DNA of 64,000 nt from JACOZG01 sp964564105 (GTDB lineage Bacteria > Patescibacteriota > Minisyncoccia > Phycocordibacterales > JACOZG01), in assembly GCA_964564105.1 (NCBI GenBank), contig CAZLZS010000001.1, positions 1 through 64,000 of the forward strand, written 5' to 3'. The translations under genes were made by a program, and so were the position numbers. Shown in pieces: positions 14,873 to 22,804 of the stretch; position 1 is the first letter of the stretch, and every line of letters begins with the position of its first letter. A model generated the notes under the pieces. That model was not told where the DNA came from and ran no database searches. It saw only the letters and a list, made by a program, of their open reading frames with translations.

Positions 14873-17800
14873 ATGTCCGAAGCCACTGATTTTAACGCGA
14901 TTTCCCTTAAGCTCGCTGCGCCCGACGATATCCGCGGTTGGTCTCACGGCGAAGTGATGAAAGCTGAAACGATCAATTACCGCACTGGTCGTTCCGAGCG
15001 CGGCGGGCTTTTTGACGAACGGATTTTCGGCCCGGAGAAGGATTACGAGTGTTATTGCGGCAAGTATCGCCGGATCCGTTATCGCGATATCATCTGCGAG
15101 CGCTGCGGCGTCGAGGTGACGCGCTCGATTGTTCGACGGGAGCGGCTAGGTCACATTGAACTGGCTAGCCCAGTGGCGCACATTTGGTTTTTGCGTAGTG
15201 TGCCGTCGCGGATCGGTTTGGTGCTCGATGTTTCGATCAATGATCTCGAGAAGGTTATCTATTTTGCCGGTTACATCATCACCCAAATTAACGAGGTCGA
15301 ACGGGCGCGGATTCTCAAAGAGATTGACAACGAATACAAGACCAAGGTTAAGGGTTTGCAGGACGAACGGAGTCGTGAGAAATTAAAAGAAACTCTGCTT
15401 GAGGCCAAAAGGCAATTAAACCGTCTGGCGCCCGGTCAAGTGCTTGATGAGGTTACCTATCATCGTCTCTCTCTCAAGTACGGGTCGGTGTTTGAAGCGG
15501 GGATTGGCGCCGAGGCGGTCTGGCAAATTTTTAAGAACCTTGATCTCGATGTCGCGATTAAGAAATTGGCCGGCCAATTAAAGCAAGTCAGCGCCGCCGA
15601 GCGTCTACGTTTGCAACGTCGCTACAATCTTCTGAATTCAATTAAGAAGGCCGGTCTCAGGCCGGAATGGATGTTCTTAACAGTGATTCCAGTCATTCCA
15701 CCGGACCTCCGGCCGATTGTGCCGCTCGATGGCGGCCGTCATGCCACCAGCGATATTAATGATTTATATCGCCGGGTGATCAATCGAAATAATCGGCTGA
15801 AGAAATTGCAGGAGCTCAAGGCGCCGGAGGTGATCTTGCGTAATGAGAAACGAATTCTGCAGGAGGCGGTGGATGCCCTGATTGATAATTCGATTCGTCA
15901 CGGTCAGAGCGCCAATCTGATGAATCAGGCGCAGCGTCGCGCCCTTAAATCTCTCTCGGACGGCTTGAAGGGTAAACAGGGACGTTTCCGCCAGAATCTG
16001 CTTGGCAAACGGGTTGACTATTCTGGTCGTTCGGTGATTGTGATCGGGCCGGAGCTTAAACTCTCGGAATGCGGTTTGCCCAAACAGATGGCCTTGGAAC
16101 TTTTTCGGCCCTTTGTTATTTCCAAAATCCTGCAGACGGAACTGGCTTTTAACATCCGGGGCGCCAACCGTCTGATTGATGATCAGATTCCGGAAGTTTG
16201 GGAGATTTTGGAACAGGTCATTAAAGACAAATATGTGTTGTTAAACCGGGCGCCGACTCTGCACCGGCTCGGCATTCAAGCCTTCCAGCCGATTCTGATC
16301 GAAGGTGACGCTATCCGGATTCACCCTCTTGTTTGTGCCGCTTTTAACGCCGATTTTGACGGCGATCAGATGGCGGTTTATGTGCCGCTTTCCGTCGCGG
16401 CGCAGAAGGAAGCGCGCGAAATCATGGCGGCCAATCGCAACATCTTAAAACCTGGTAACGGACAGCCGGTCATCTCGCTCAAGCTCGATATTATTCTTGG
16501 CTGTTACTGGGTCACCCGTTTTTTGCCGTCCGATGTCGGCGCCGGCAAGGTTTTTGCGGATTGCCAGGAGGCGATCACGGCTCATCAGTTTGACGTCGTA
16601 TCGCTTCGGGCGCCGATCAAAATTATAAACAGCGGCGTCGACAAGTGGCGCGGCTTGACCGATCGTTTAATCGAAACTTCCGTCGGCCGGATCCTGTTTA
16701 ACAATACCCTGCCGCCCGATTTCCCCTTCCTCAATTTTGAAATGACCGTCAAAGATATGACCCGTCTCGTTGATGATCTGATTGCCCGTTACGGCATCGA
16801 GCGAATCGCTGAGATCGTTGATCGGATTAAGAATTTCGGTTTTGTCTACGCCACTTACTCCGGCATCACCTGGGGGCTTGATGATGTTTTGGTGCCGGCC
16901 GGTAAAGAAACGCTCATCGGGGAAGCCAGGGCAGAGAGCGCCAAACTTGATGAAACTTACAACGAAGGACTTCTGTCTAAAGACGAAAAGTATCGTTTGG
17001 ATATTGAAATCTGGAGCCGCGTCCGCAGTCGAGTGGAAAAATTACTGCCCGAGACTCTGGATCTCAACGGGCCGGTTATGCATATGTTGAATTCTGGCGC
17101 CCGCGGTTCGCTCTCGCAAGTGGCGCAAATGTCGGCGATGAAAGGTTTGATTACTAGCCCGGCTGGCCCGCTAATCGATTTTCCAATCGTCCCGTCTTAT
17201 AAAGAGGGCTTATCGCCGCTCGAATATTTCATCACCACCCATGGCTCGAGGAAGACCTTAACCGATACTGCTTTGAATACTGCCAAGGCCGGCTATTTGA
17301 CCCAACGGCTCGTTAATGTCGCGCAGGAAGTTATTGTTACTGAAGCGGATTGCGGCGAGAAGCACGGAAAAAAATTAACCAAGATTAATATTTCCAGTCT
17401 CGAAGCGGGTTTAGCCAATATTATCCGCGGTCGGGTCCTGGCGGCTGATATCCAACCAGCCGACGGCCGAGTGTTGTTTAAAAAAGGTCATCTGTTGTCT
17501 AACGCCGAAGCTAAACAAGTTGAGGCTGCTGGAGTGATGGAAGTGGTGATCCGCTCGATCCTCACTTGTCAGTCAGTGCGCGGGGTCTGTCAGCGCTGTT
17601 ACGGTGTTGACCCAGGCCGCGGGATCTTGGTGGAGATCGGCGAGGCGGTTGGCATTGTGGCGGCCCAGGCGATCGGCGAACCGGGCACGCAGTTGACGAT
17701 GCGGACTAAGCATTCCGGCGGCGTGGATGTGGGCGGCGATATCGTCGGCGGTTTGCCGCGAGTCGAAGAAATTTTTGAGCGCCGTCTGCCTAAACATCCG

Positions 17801-18511
17801 GCGGTGATCTCGGTCTCGGCCGGCGTCGTGGCGGAAGTGCGTCAGGCCGATAAGGAAAACATCATTGTGGTTTTGCCGGCCGGCCGAGGCAAAAAAGCCG
17901 CTAATCAGACGCCGCTCGAGTATAAGTTTTCGCTGTTCCATACCGCGCTGGTGAAGACCGGCGATCAGGTGGCGGCCGGACAGCTGTTGACCGACGGTCC
18001 AGCTGACCTCTTGGAGCTTTTTCGTTACGCTGGTAAAGATGCGGCCGAAGAATATATTATCAGCGAAATTAACAATATTTACGAATTGCAAGGCGCGTCG
18101 ATTACTCGGAAGCATCTTGAGGTGATTATTCGGCAAATGTTTTCCCGCCAGCGGATCAAAGAGGTCGGCGTCACCCCGTTTGAGGTTGGTGAGATCGTCG
18201 AGCAATCCGACTTGGCCGAGGCCAATCAGGAGGCCGCTAAACGCGGTTTGGACCGGGCAACGGCCGAGACCATGCTCCTCGGGATTTCTGAGGTATCGCT
18301 AACCGCTTCCAGTTTCTTGGCGGCGGTTTCTTTCCAGCAATCGACTAAAATGTTGATTAAGACGGCGCTCCGCGGCGGACTCGATCGCCTGCGTGGTTTG
18401 AAAGAGAATGTTATCGTCGGCCGGCTGATTCCGGCCGGCACCGGGTTGAAAGCCGATTACGCTCCGGCCGCGTCGCCGATCGAACATGTCTTCGACTCTC
18501 GAACAGGTTAA
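14873..18511 (+). CDS. rpoC: DNA-directed RNA polymerase subunit beta'
   Basis: Catalytic subunit of RNA polymerase. The active-site triad NADFDGDQM has its aspartates at about residues 494, 496 and 498. The N-terminal zinc ribbon (CYCGKYRRIRYRDIICERCG) and the second zinc site (CQSVRGVCQRCYG) are intact; the trigger-loop region ending in EPGTQLTMRTKHSGG is present. Length 1212. The ATG at 14873 is chosen over an in-frame TTG at 14867. The 3' end overlaps dnaG by 26 nt. Confidence 0.98.
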   Translation: MSEATDFNAISLKLAAPDDIRGWSHGEVMKAETINYRTGRSERGGLFDERIFGPEKDYECYCGKYRRIRYRDIICERCGVEVTRSIVRRERLGHIELASPVAHIWFLRSVPSRIGLVLDVSINDLEKVIYFAGYIITQINEVERARILKEIDNEYKTKVKGLQDERSREKLKETLLEAKRQLNRLAPGQVLDEVTYHRLSLKYGSVFEAGIGAEAVWQIFKNLDLDVAIKKLAGQLKQVSAAERLRLQRRYNLLNSIKKAGLRPEWMFLTVIPVIPPDLRPIVPLDGGRHATSDINDLYRRVINRNNRLKKLQELKAPEVILRNEKRILQEAVDALIDNSIRHGQSANLMNQAQRRALKSLSDGLKGKQGRFRQNLLGKRVDYSGRSVIVIGPELKLSECGLPKQMALELFRPFVISKILQTELAFNIRGANRLIDDQIPEVWEILEQVIKDKYVLLNRAPTLHRLGIQAFQPILIEGDAIRIHPLVCAAFNADFDGDQMAVYVPLSVAAQKEAREIMAANRNILKPGNGQPVISLKLDIILGCYWVTRFLPSDVGAGKVFADCQEAITAHQFDVVSLRAPIKIINSGVDKWRGLTDRLIETSVGRILFNNTLPPDFPFLNFEMTVKDMTRLVDDLIARYGIERIAEIVDRIKNFGFVYATYSGITWGLDDVLVPAGKETLIGEARAESAKLDETYNEGLLSKDEKYRLDIEIWSRVRSRVEKLLPETLDLNGPVMHMLNSGARGSLSQVAQMSAMKGLITSPAGPLIDFPIVPSYKEGLSPLEYFITTHGSRKTLTDTALNTAKAGYLTQRLVNVAQEVIVTEADCGEKHGKKLTKINISSLEAGLANIIRGRVLAADIQPADGRVLFKKGHLLSNAEAKQVEAAGVMEVVIRSILTCQSVRGVCQRCYGVDPGRGILVEIGEAVGIVAAQAIGEPGTQLTMRTKHSGGVDVGGDIVGGLPRVEEIFERRLPKHPAVISVSAGVVAEVRQADKENIIVVLPAGRGKKAANQTPLEYKFSLFHTALVKTGDQVAAGQLLTDGPADLLELFRYAGKDAAEEYIISEINNIYELQGASITRKHLEVIIRQMFSRQRIKEVGVTPFEVGEIVEQSDLAEANQEAAKRGLDRATAETMLLGISEVSLTASSFLAAVSFQQSTKMLIKTALRGGLDRLRGLKENVIVGRLIPAGTGLKADYAPAASPIEHVFDSRTG

Positions 18512-20186
18512 GACTCGACTCGCGATCGTCGAGGTGGTCAGAGGTTATTTGAAATTGGAACGGGCCGGCGCCAACTATCGCGCGCGTTGCCCATTCCATC
18601 AGGAGAAGACGCCCTCCTTCTTCGTTTCTCCGAGTCGCGGCACTTACCATTGCTTCGGTTGTAACCGCGGCGGCGACCTTGTCAGTTTCGTCGAAGAGAT
18701 CGAGAATCTTGATTTTATCGGGGCTTTGAAGCTCCTCGCCGAGCGCGCGGGTGTGCCTTACCGCCAGTCGAATCCGGCCGCCGCCAGTCTGAAGGGTCGG
18801 CTTTATCTTGTCCACGAGGCCGCGGCCCGTTATTATGCCGAACAATTGCGGTCTAACCCGGCAACCCTGAGTTATTTGGCCGAGCGAGGTTTAACCGAAG
18901 CCACGATCAAATCATTCCGTCTCGGTTGGGCGCCGCCGGGCTGGCGTCATCTTGGCCCGGCCCTGACCGGGTCTGGTTTTAAAGAAACTGAACTGATCTC
19001 AGCCGGACTCTTAGTTTCTCCACCGGCTGGATCGGGTAAGTCTGCCTATGATCGTTTCCGGAGTCGGATCATGTTTCCGCTTATGGACACGGTCGGGCGG
19101 GCGATCGGTTTTTCTGGACGAATTTTTGGCGCTGACGACGATGGCAAATCGGCCAAATATCTCAATTCGCCGGATACCCCGCTTTACGATAAATCAAAAA
19201 TTCTCTATCTTTACGATCAGGCACGCTTGCCTATGCGGGCGACCAATCGCTGTGTCTTGGTCGAGGGACAGGTTGACGCCGTGTTATCTCATCAGGCGGG
19301 TTTGCCGGAAACAGTCGCGGTTTCCGGCACCGCGCTTAGCTCGGCTCACCTGGCGCTCATTAAGCGATTGACCAATAATTTGATCATGGCTTTTGACGCT
19401 GATCTGGCCGGGATCAATGCCGGCAAACGAGCGATCGGTCTGGCGCTGGCGGCCGGGCTCGAAGTCAAGATCGCGATTTTGCCAGCGGAACGCGATCCGG
19501 CCGACCTCATCCGCGAGAATCCGACAGCGTGGCGGCAGACGGTTGCCGACGCGGTGCACGTGATTGACTTCTTGTTCTCAGTTTTAGAACGACAATCGCC
19601 GGAACGTCGGGCGCTCGCTCGCGCGATTGAACAGGAAGTCTATCCGTTCATCGCTCGGCTCGCCAATCCGCTTGACCAAGCCCTCTTCATTAATCAGATG
19701 GCCACTCGGCTGGGTTTGCCGGAAACGGTAATTCGCGATGGGGTGAGCCGGGTAAAATTTGATCAAGTTGAAGCCAAGAGCGATACCGGACAGCCTACTA
19801 GTGTTGGGCCGCGCTCGGCCACTCGTCGGTCGCGGTTGGAAGAAATAATTTTTGGCCTCGTATTATGGCAGGCTAGTGGAAATTTGAAACAATTAGTTAG
19901 CGACCGCTTTGGTCCGGAACGGTTTGCGGAAATTTGGCGGGAGCTTGAGCCGCGCCGCGCGGCCCTCGCGCTGGCGGCTGAATTGGCCTATAGTCAATCC
20001 GAGCGACTCGAGTCAGAGCTTAACGAGCTATTGGATTATTGGCAGACCGAGACTTGGCGAGAGGAATTGGCGACGCTTTTGGCTCGAGTGAAGCAACTTA
20101 ACGGTTCACCGTCGGCGTTAATCCAGCCCTATCTTATTAAATGTCAGGAGCTGTCAGAGAAAATTAACGGTCTGAAAAAGTTATGA
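18486..20186 (+). CDS. dnaG: DNA primase
   Basis: Synthesises RNA primers for replication. The N-terminal CHC2 zinc finger is complete (C35, H38, C56, C59). The TOPRIM domain shows LVEGQVDAV (about residues 258-266) and the acidic MAFDADLAGINAGKRA stretch (about 300). Length 566 is typical. It begins inside the end of rpoC and overlaps rpoD by ATGA at 20183-20186, so its expression is tied to the RNA polymerase operon. Confidence 0.96.
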   Translation: MSSTLEQVKTRLAIVEVVRGYLKLERAGANYRARCPFHQEKTPSFFVSPSRGTYHCFGCNRGGDLVSFVEEIENLDFIGALKLLAERAGVPYRQSNPAAASLKGRLYLVHEAAARYYAEQLRSNPATLSYLAERGLTEATIKSFRLGWAPPGWRHLGPALTGSGFKETELISAGLLVSPPAGSGKSAYDRFRSRIMFPLMDTVGRAIGFSGRIFGADDDGKSAKYLNSPDTPLYDKSKILYLYDQARLPMRATNRCVLVEGQVDAVLSHQAGLPETVAVSGTALSSAHLALIKRLTNNLIMAFDADLAGINAGKRAIGLALAAGLEVKIAILPAERDPADLIRENPTAWRQTVADAVHVIDFLFSVLERQSPERRALARAIEQEVYPFIARLANPLDQALFINQMATRLGLPETVIRDGVSRVKFDQVEAKSDTGQPTSVGPRSATRRSRLEEIIFGLVLWQASGNLKQLVSDRFGPERFAEIWRELEPRRAALALAAELAYSQSERLESELNELLDYWQTETWREELATLLARVKQLNGSPSALIQPYLIKCQELSEKINGLKKL

Positions 20187-21334
20187 GAAAAAAAACCAGT
20201 TTAAATTTAAAAAAGAGGCCCCGCGTCTTGTCGGTCAAGACGGTTAAAAAAATCCCGAAGAAACGTCTGGCCAATGAGGTCAAGCTTGGGCAACTGTTGG
20301 GGCGTGGCCGTCAGCGTGGTTTCATCACTTACAGCGAATTGCTCAAAGAATTTCCCCATATCGAAATGGACCTTGAATTTCTCGACCAGATTTATGATCG
20401 GTTCGAACAGGCGGGAATCGATGTCCTCGAGGAAACCGGTTTTCTGAACGAAGTTGGCGATGAGGAGCTCGCCGCCAAAACCAAAATCAGCCGTTACGGT
20501 CCCACTTCGCTTGACTCGGTGCAGATGTACTTAAGGGAAATCGGCCGGCATAAGCTGATTAGCGCGGCCGACGAGCGGGAGCTGGCGAGAAAGATTCTCG
20601 CCGGCGACGAAGAGGCGAGACGGACGCTCGCGAGCGCCAATCTTCGGCTCGTCGTTTCCATCGCCAAACGTTACATCGGCCGGAGCAACAATCTGACCTT
20701 GCTTGATTTGATTCAAGAGGGCAATCTCGGTCTCTTCAAAGCGGTAGAAAAATTTGACTGGACGCGCGGCTATAAGTTTTCTACCTATGCCACTTGGTGG
20801 ATCCGACAGGCGATTACCCGAGCTTTGGCCGATCAGTCACGGACGATTCGGATTCCGGTGCATATGGTCGAGACCATCGCTAAATACAAACAGGTGGTGC
20901 GGCGGCTTCTGCAGGATCTTGGCCGCGAACCCTTGCCTGCGGAGATCGCGACGGAGATGGGGGTGGAACCGGAGAAGGTCGCCATCATCGAGAAGATTGA
21001 TCAGGCCACAACGTCGCTTGACAAGCCGACCAATAGTGATGAGGAAAAGTCAACGATCGGCGAATTTATCCCGGACACTAAGCTGGTTAGTCCGGGTGAT
21101 GACGCCGCGCGCCGGATTTTGCGCGATCAGATTCGAGAAATTTTGCAGGATTTGACACCCAAGGAGCGGAGAATTCTCGAAATGCGTCATGGTTTGGCTG
21201 ACGGTATTATGCGGACGTTGGAAGAAGTCGGCCGGGAGTTTGGCGTTACCCGTGAGCGGATCCGGCAGATCGAGGCCAAGGCTCACGAAAAAATCCGCCA
21301 ACACGAAAAGATTAAAAAACTAATGGGCTATTGA
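20183..21334 (+). CDS. rpoD: Primary sigma factor (sigma-70 family, RpoD/SigA)
   Basis: Promoter-recognition subunit of RNA polymerase. Region 1.2 is visible at DSVQMYLREIGRHKLIS, region 2 at GNLGLFKAVEKFDWTRGYKF then STYATWWIRQAITRA, region 3 at IRIPVHMVETI, and region 4.2 at EVGREFGVTRERIRQIEAKA. The 383-residue length with a very basic, short N-terminus instead of a full region 1.1 is typical of compact primary sigma factors. Its consensus should be the TTGNNN/TATAAT promoters seen throughout the window. ATGA overlap with dnaG; convergent with the DsbA-like gene. Confidence 0.96.
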   Translation: MRKKTSLNLKKRPRVLSVKTVKKIPKKRLANEVKLGQLLGRGRQRGFITYSELLKEFPHIEMDLEFLDQIYDRFEQAGIDVLEETGFLNEVGDEELAAKTKISRYGPTSLDSVQMYLREIGRHKLISAADERELARKILAGDEEARRTLASANLRLVVSIAKRYIGRSNNLTLLDLIQEGNLGLFKAVEKFDWTRGYKFSTYATWWIRQAITRALADQSRTIRIPVHMVETIAKYKQVVRRLLQDLGREPLPAEIATEMGVEPEKVAIIEKIDQATTSLDKPTNSDEEKSTIGEFIPDTKLVSPGDDAARRILRDQIREILQDLTPKERRILEMRHGLADGIMRTLEEVGREFGVTRERIRQIEAKAHEKIRQHEKIKKLMGY

Positions 21335-21346
21335 AGGGAGAGGCGA

Positions 21347-22072
21347 TTACTTCGCCGTTTGCGCGAGGAGGAGGAGACTGTCAACGAGTTGCTTCATACC
21401 ATCGAAGGGAATAGCGCCTTCCAGAGCAAATTTTTTGCCGTCTGGCGCGATGACGATTGGGAAAGGCGTGCCGCGGCCGCCGGCGTCAAGCGCGTTTTGG
21501 TAATCGGCGTCCACCCGTTCAGCTTGACGGCCGCCCGCGAGGCAGGCCTCAAAATTTTGCCGATCTAGACCAACTTGTTCGGTGATCTCCGACAATTTGG
21601 CCGGATCCAGACCATTATTTGACGGTGTGATCTCAAACACCTTGTCGGTATAAGCCCAGAATTTTTCATTGCCGCCGAGCTCGTAAGCGCATTCAGTGGC
21701 CTCGGCTTCTTTTCTGGCCTTGGGATGAAGTTGGTCAAGCGGAAAATGCCGATAGACCCAAGCCACTTGTTCGGGATAGGCGGTCACTAACTGATGCATG
21801 GTGGCATGGAAGTTTTTGCAGAATGGGCATTCCAAATCAGAATATTCAACGATTTTAATCGGCGCGTTGGAGTTGCCGAGGATGTGATCGTTTGAGTCTA
21901 TTGGGCGCAGATTCTCAAGTTGAGCCGAGTTATCGCCGGCGCCAACCGCCGCCGGCTGGCCGGCATTGTCGGCTGGACCGCTGCGATAATAGACGGCACC
22001 GGCGATAATCAAACCGGCAATGATAATTGCTCCCGGAATGGCGTAGGGCGATGGTTTGTTGTTTTCGTCCAT
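21347..22072 (-). CDS. Membrane-anchored DsbA-family thiol-disulfide oxidoreductase
   Basis: Extracytoplasmic thioredoxin-fold protein that would introduce or shuffle disulfides. From the ATG at 22072 (241 residues) it has one N-terminal membrane anchor (about 10-28), a low-complexity linker, and a DsbA/BdbD-like domain with the redox motif C82-P-F-C85 and the cis-Pro region near GRGTPFPIVI. An upstream in-frame start at 22111 would add 13 unlikely residues. It is divergent from the thioredoxin-DoxX-CcdA operon, which suggests a shared thiol-redox task. Confidence 0.88.
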   Translation of the reverse strand: MDENNKPSPYAIPGAIIIAGLIIAGAVYYRSGPADNAGQPAAVGAGDNSAQLENLRPIDSNDHILGNSNAPIKIVEYSDLECPFCKNFHATMHQLVTAYPEQVAWVYRHFPLDQLHPKARKEAEATECAYELGGNEKFWAYTDKVFEITPSNNGLDPAKLSEITEQVGLDRQNFEACLAGGRQAERVDADYQNALDAGGRGTPFPIVIAPDGKKFALEGAIPFDGMKQLVDSLLLLAQTAK

Positions 22073-22156
22073 ATTTTTTCTGTTATTATTGATAATGTTT
22101 AATTCTAGCATCTGTTGTTGTGGATAACAAGACGGATAGGGTCTAGCTGGTTGTTG

Positions 22157-22162
22157 TATAAT
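22157..22162 (+). promoter_or_regulatory. -10 box TATAAT of the thioredoxin-DoxX-CcdA operon
   Basis: TATAAT at 22157-22162 overlaps the ATG at 22161, so that ATG cannot be the start of this transcript. The in-frame ATG at 22173 lies 10 nt further on. No good -35 is visible. Confidence 0.6.
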
Positions 22163-22172
22163 GAAATGGTTA

Positions 22173-22436
22173 ATGAAAGAGGTTGAATTGATTGAACTCT
22201 CGGCGCCCGGGTGCGCGCATTGCCAAGCATTTCAGGAATTTTGGCAGTCGGTGGCGAAAGATTGGCCCCAAGTGAAGTTTCGCGAAGTCAGCGTGACCAC
22301 GGTAGAAGGTCAGGCGTTAGCCGCTAATCATCTGATTTTCGCTTCGCCCGGCATCATCATCAACGGCGAGCTTTTTTCCACCGGCGGTGTGAATAAAAAC
22401 GAGTTGCTTAATAAACTGAAAACCCTTTCAACATGA
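22173..22436 (+). CDS. Small thioredoxin-fold protein (CxxC)
   Basis: An 87-residue protein with a thioredoxin or glutaredoxin-like pattern: beta strand ELIELSAPG, redox motif C14-A-H-C17, helix, and cis-Pro-like SPGIIINGEL. It has no signal peptide, so it should work in the cytoplasm, possibly passing electrons to the CcdA-like membrane protein downstream. It overlaps the DoxX-like gene by ATGA (22433-22436). The start at 22173 is preferred to 22161 because the promoter -10 box covers the latter. Confidence 0.8.
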   Translation: MKEVELIELSAPGCAHCQAFQEFWQSVAKDWPQVKFREVSVTTVEGQALAANHLIFASPGIIINGELFSTGGVNKNELLNKLKTLST

Positions 22437-22804
22437 ATCGCTTGAAACCAGAGTTTGTTCTGCGCTTGTCGCTCGCCGCGATGTATGTTTACTCCGGTTA
22501 CAGTTTACTAATGAGCCCCAAGAGCTGGACGCAATTCGTGCCGTTGGGGTTGAAGGATTGGTTGGGCCGGATTAATTTTCCGGTTACGACTTTTGTCCAA
22601 GTGCAGGGCGCGGTAGAATTATTCATCGCGGCGGTTTTCCTGCTTTGGTTTTTACCGCGCCGGCTGGTGAAATGGCTGGCGTTTTTAGCTGCCTTTGAGA
22701 TGGCTCTGATTCTTATTTTGGGCCGGGTTGATTTGGTCACTTTCCGCGACATTGGCCTTCTGGGTGCATTTTTAGCCCTATTCTTAATTTATGCTCGGAA
22801 ATAA
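22433..22804 (+). CDS. DoxX-like membrane protein
   Basis: A 123-residue protein with four predicted membrane helices (about residues 9-25, 45-75 in two parts, and 80-120). The N-terminal LRLSLAAMYVYSGYSLLMSP resembles the DoxX/quinol-oxidase small-subunit-like family, whose members are often next to thiol-redox genes. No catalytic residues can be assigned. It overlaps the previous gene by 4 nt and the CcdA-like gene by 14 nt, so it belongs to the same operon. Confidence 0.7.
   Translation: MNRLKPEFVLRLSLAAMYVYSGYSLLMSPKSWTQFVPLGLKDWLGRINFPVTTFVQVQGAVELFIAAVFLLWFLPRRLVKWLAFLAAFEMALILILGRVDLVTFRDIGLLGAFLALFLIYARK

Noticed and set aside
21335..21360. Hairpin GGCGA/TCGCC between rpoD and the DsbA-like gene as a shared terminator
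   Set aside because: Only 5 bp, overlaps the stop codon of the DsbA-like gene and no T-run follows on either strand.
22161..22172. ATG at 22161 as start of the thioredoxin-like gene
   Set aside because: It overlaps the TATAAT box; the transcript would begin after it.
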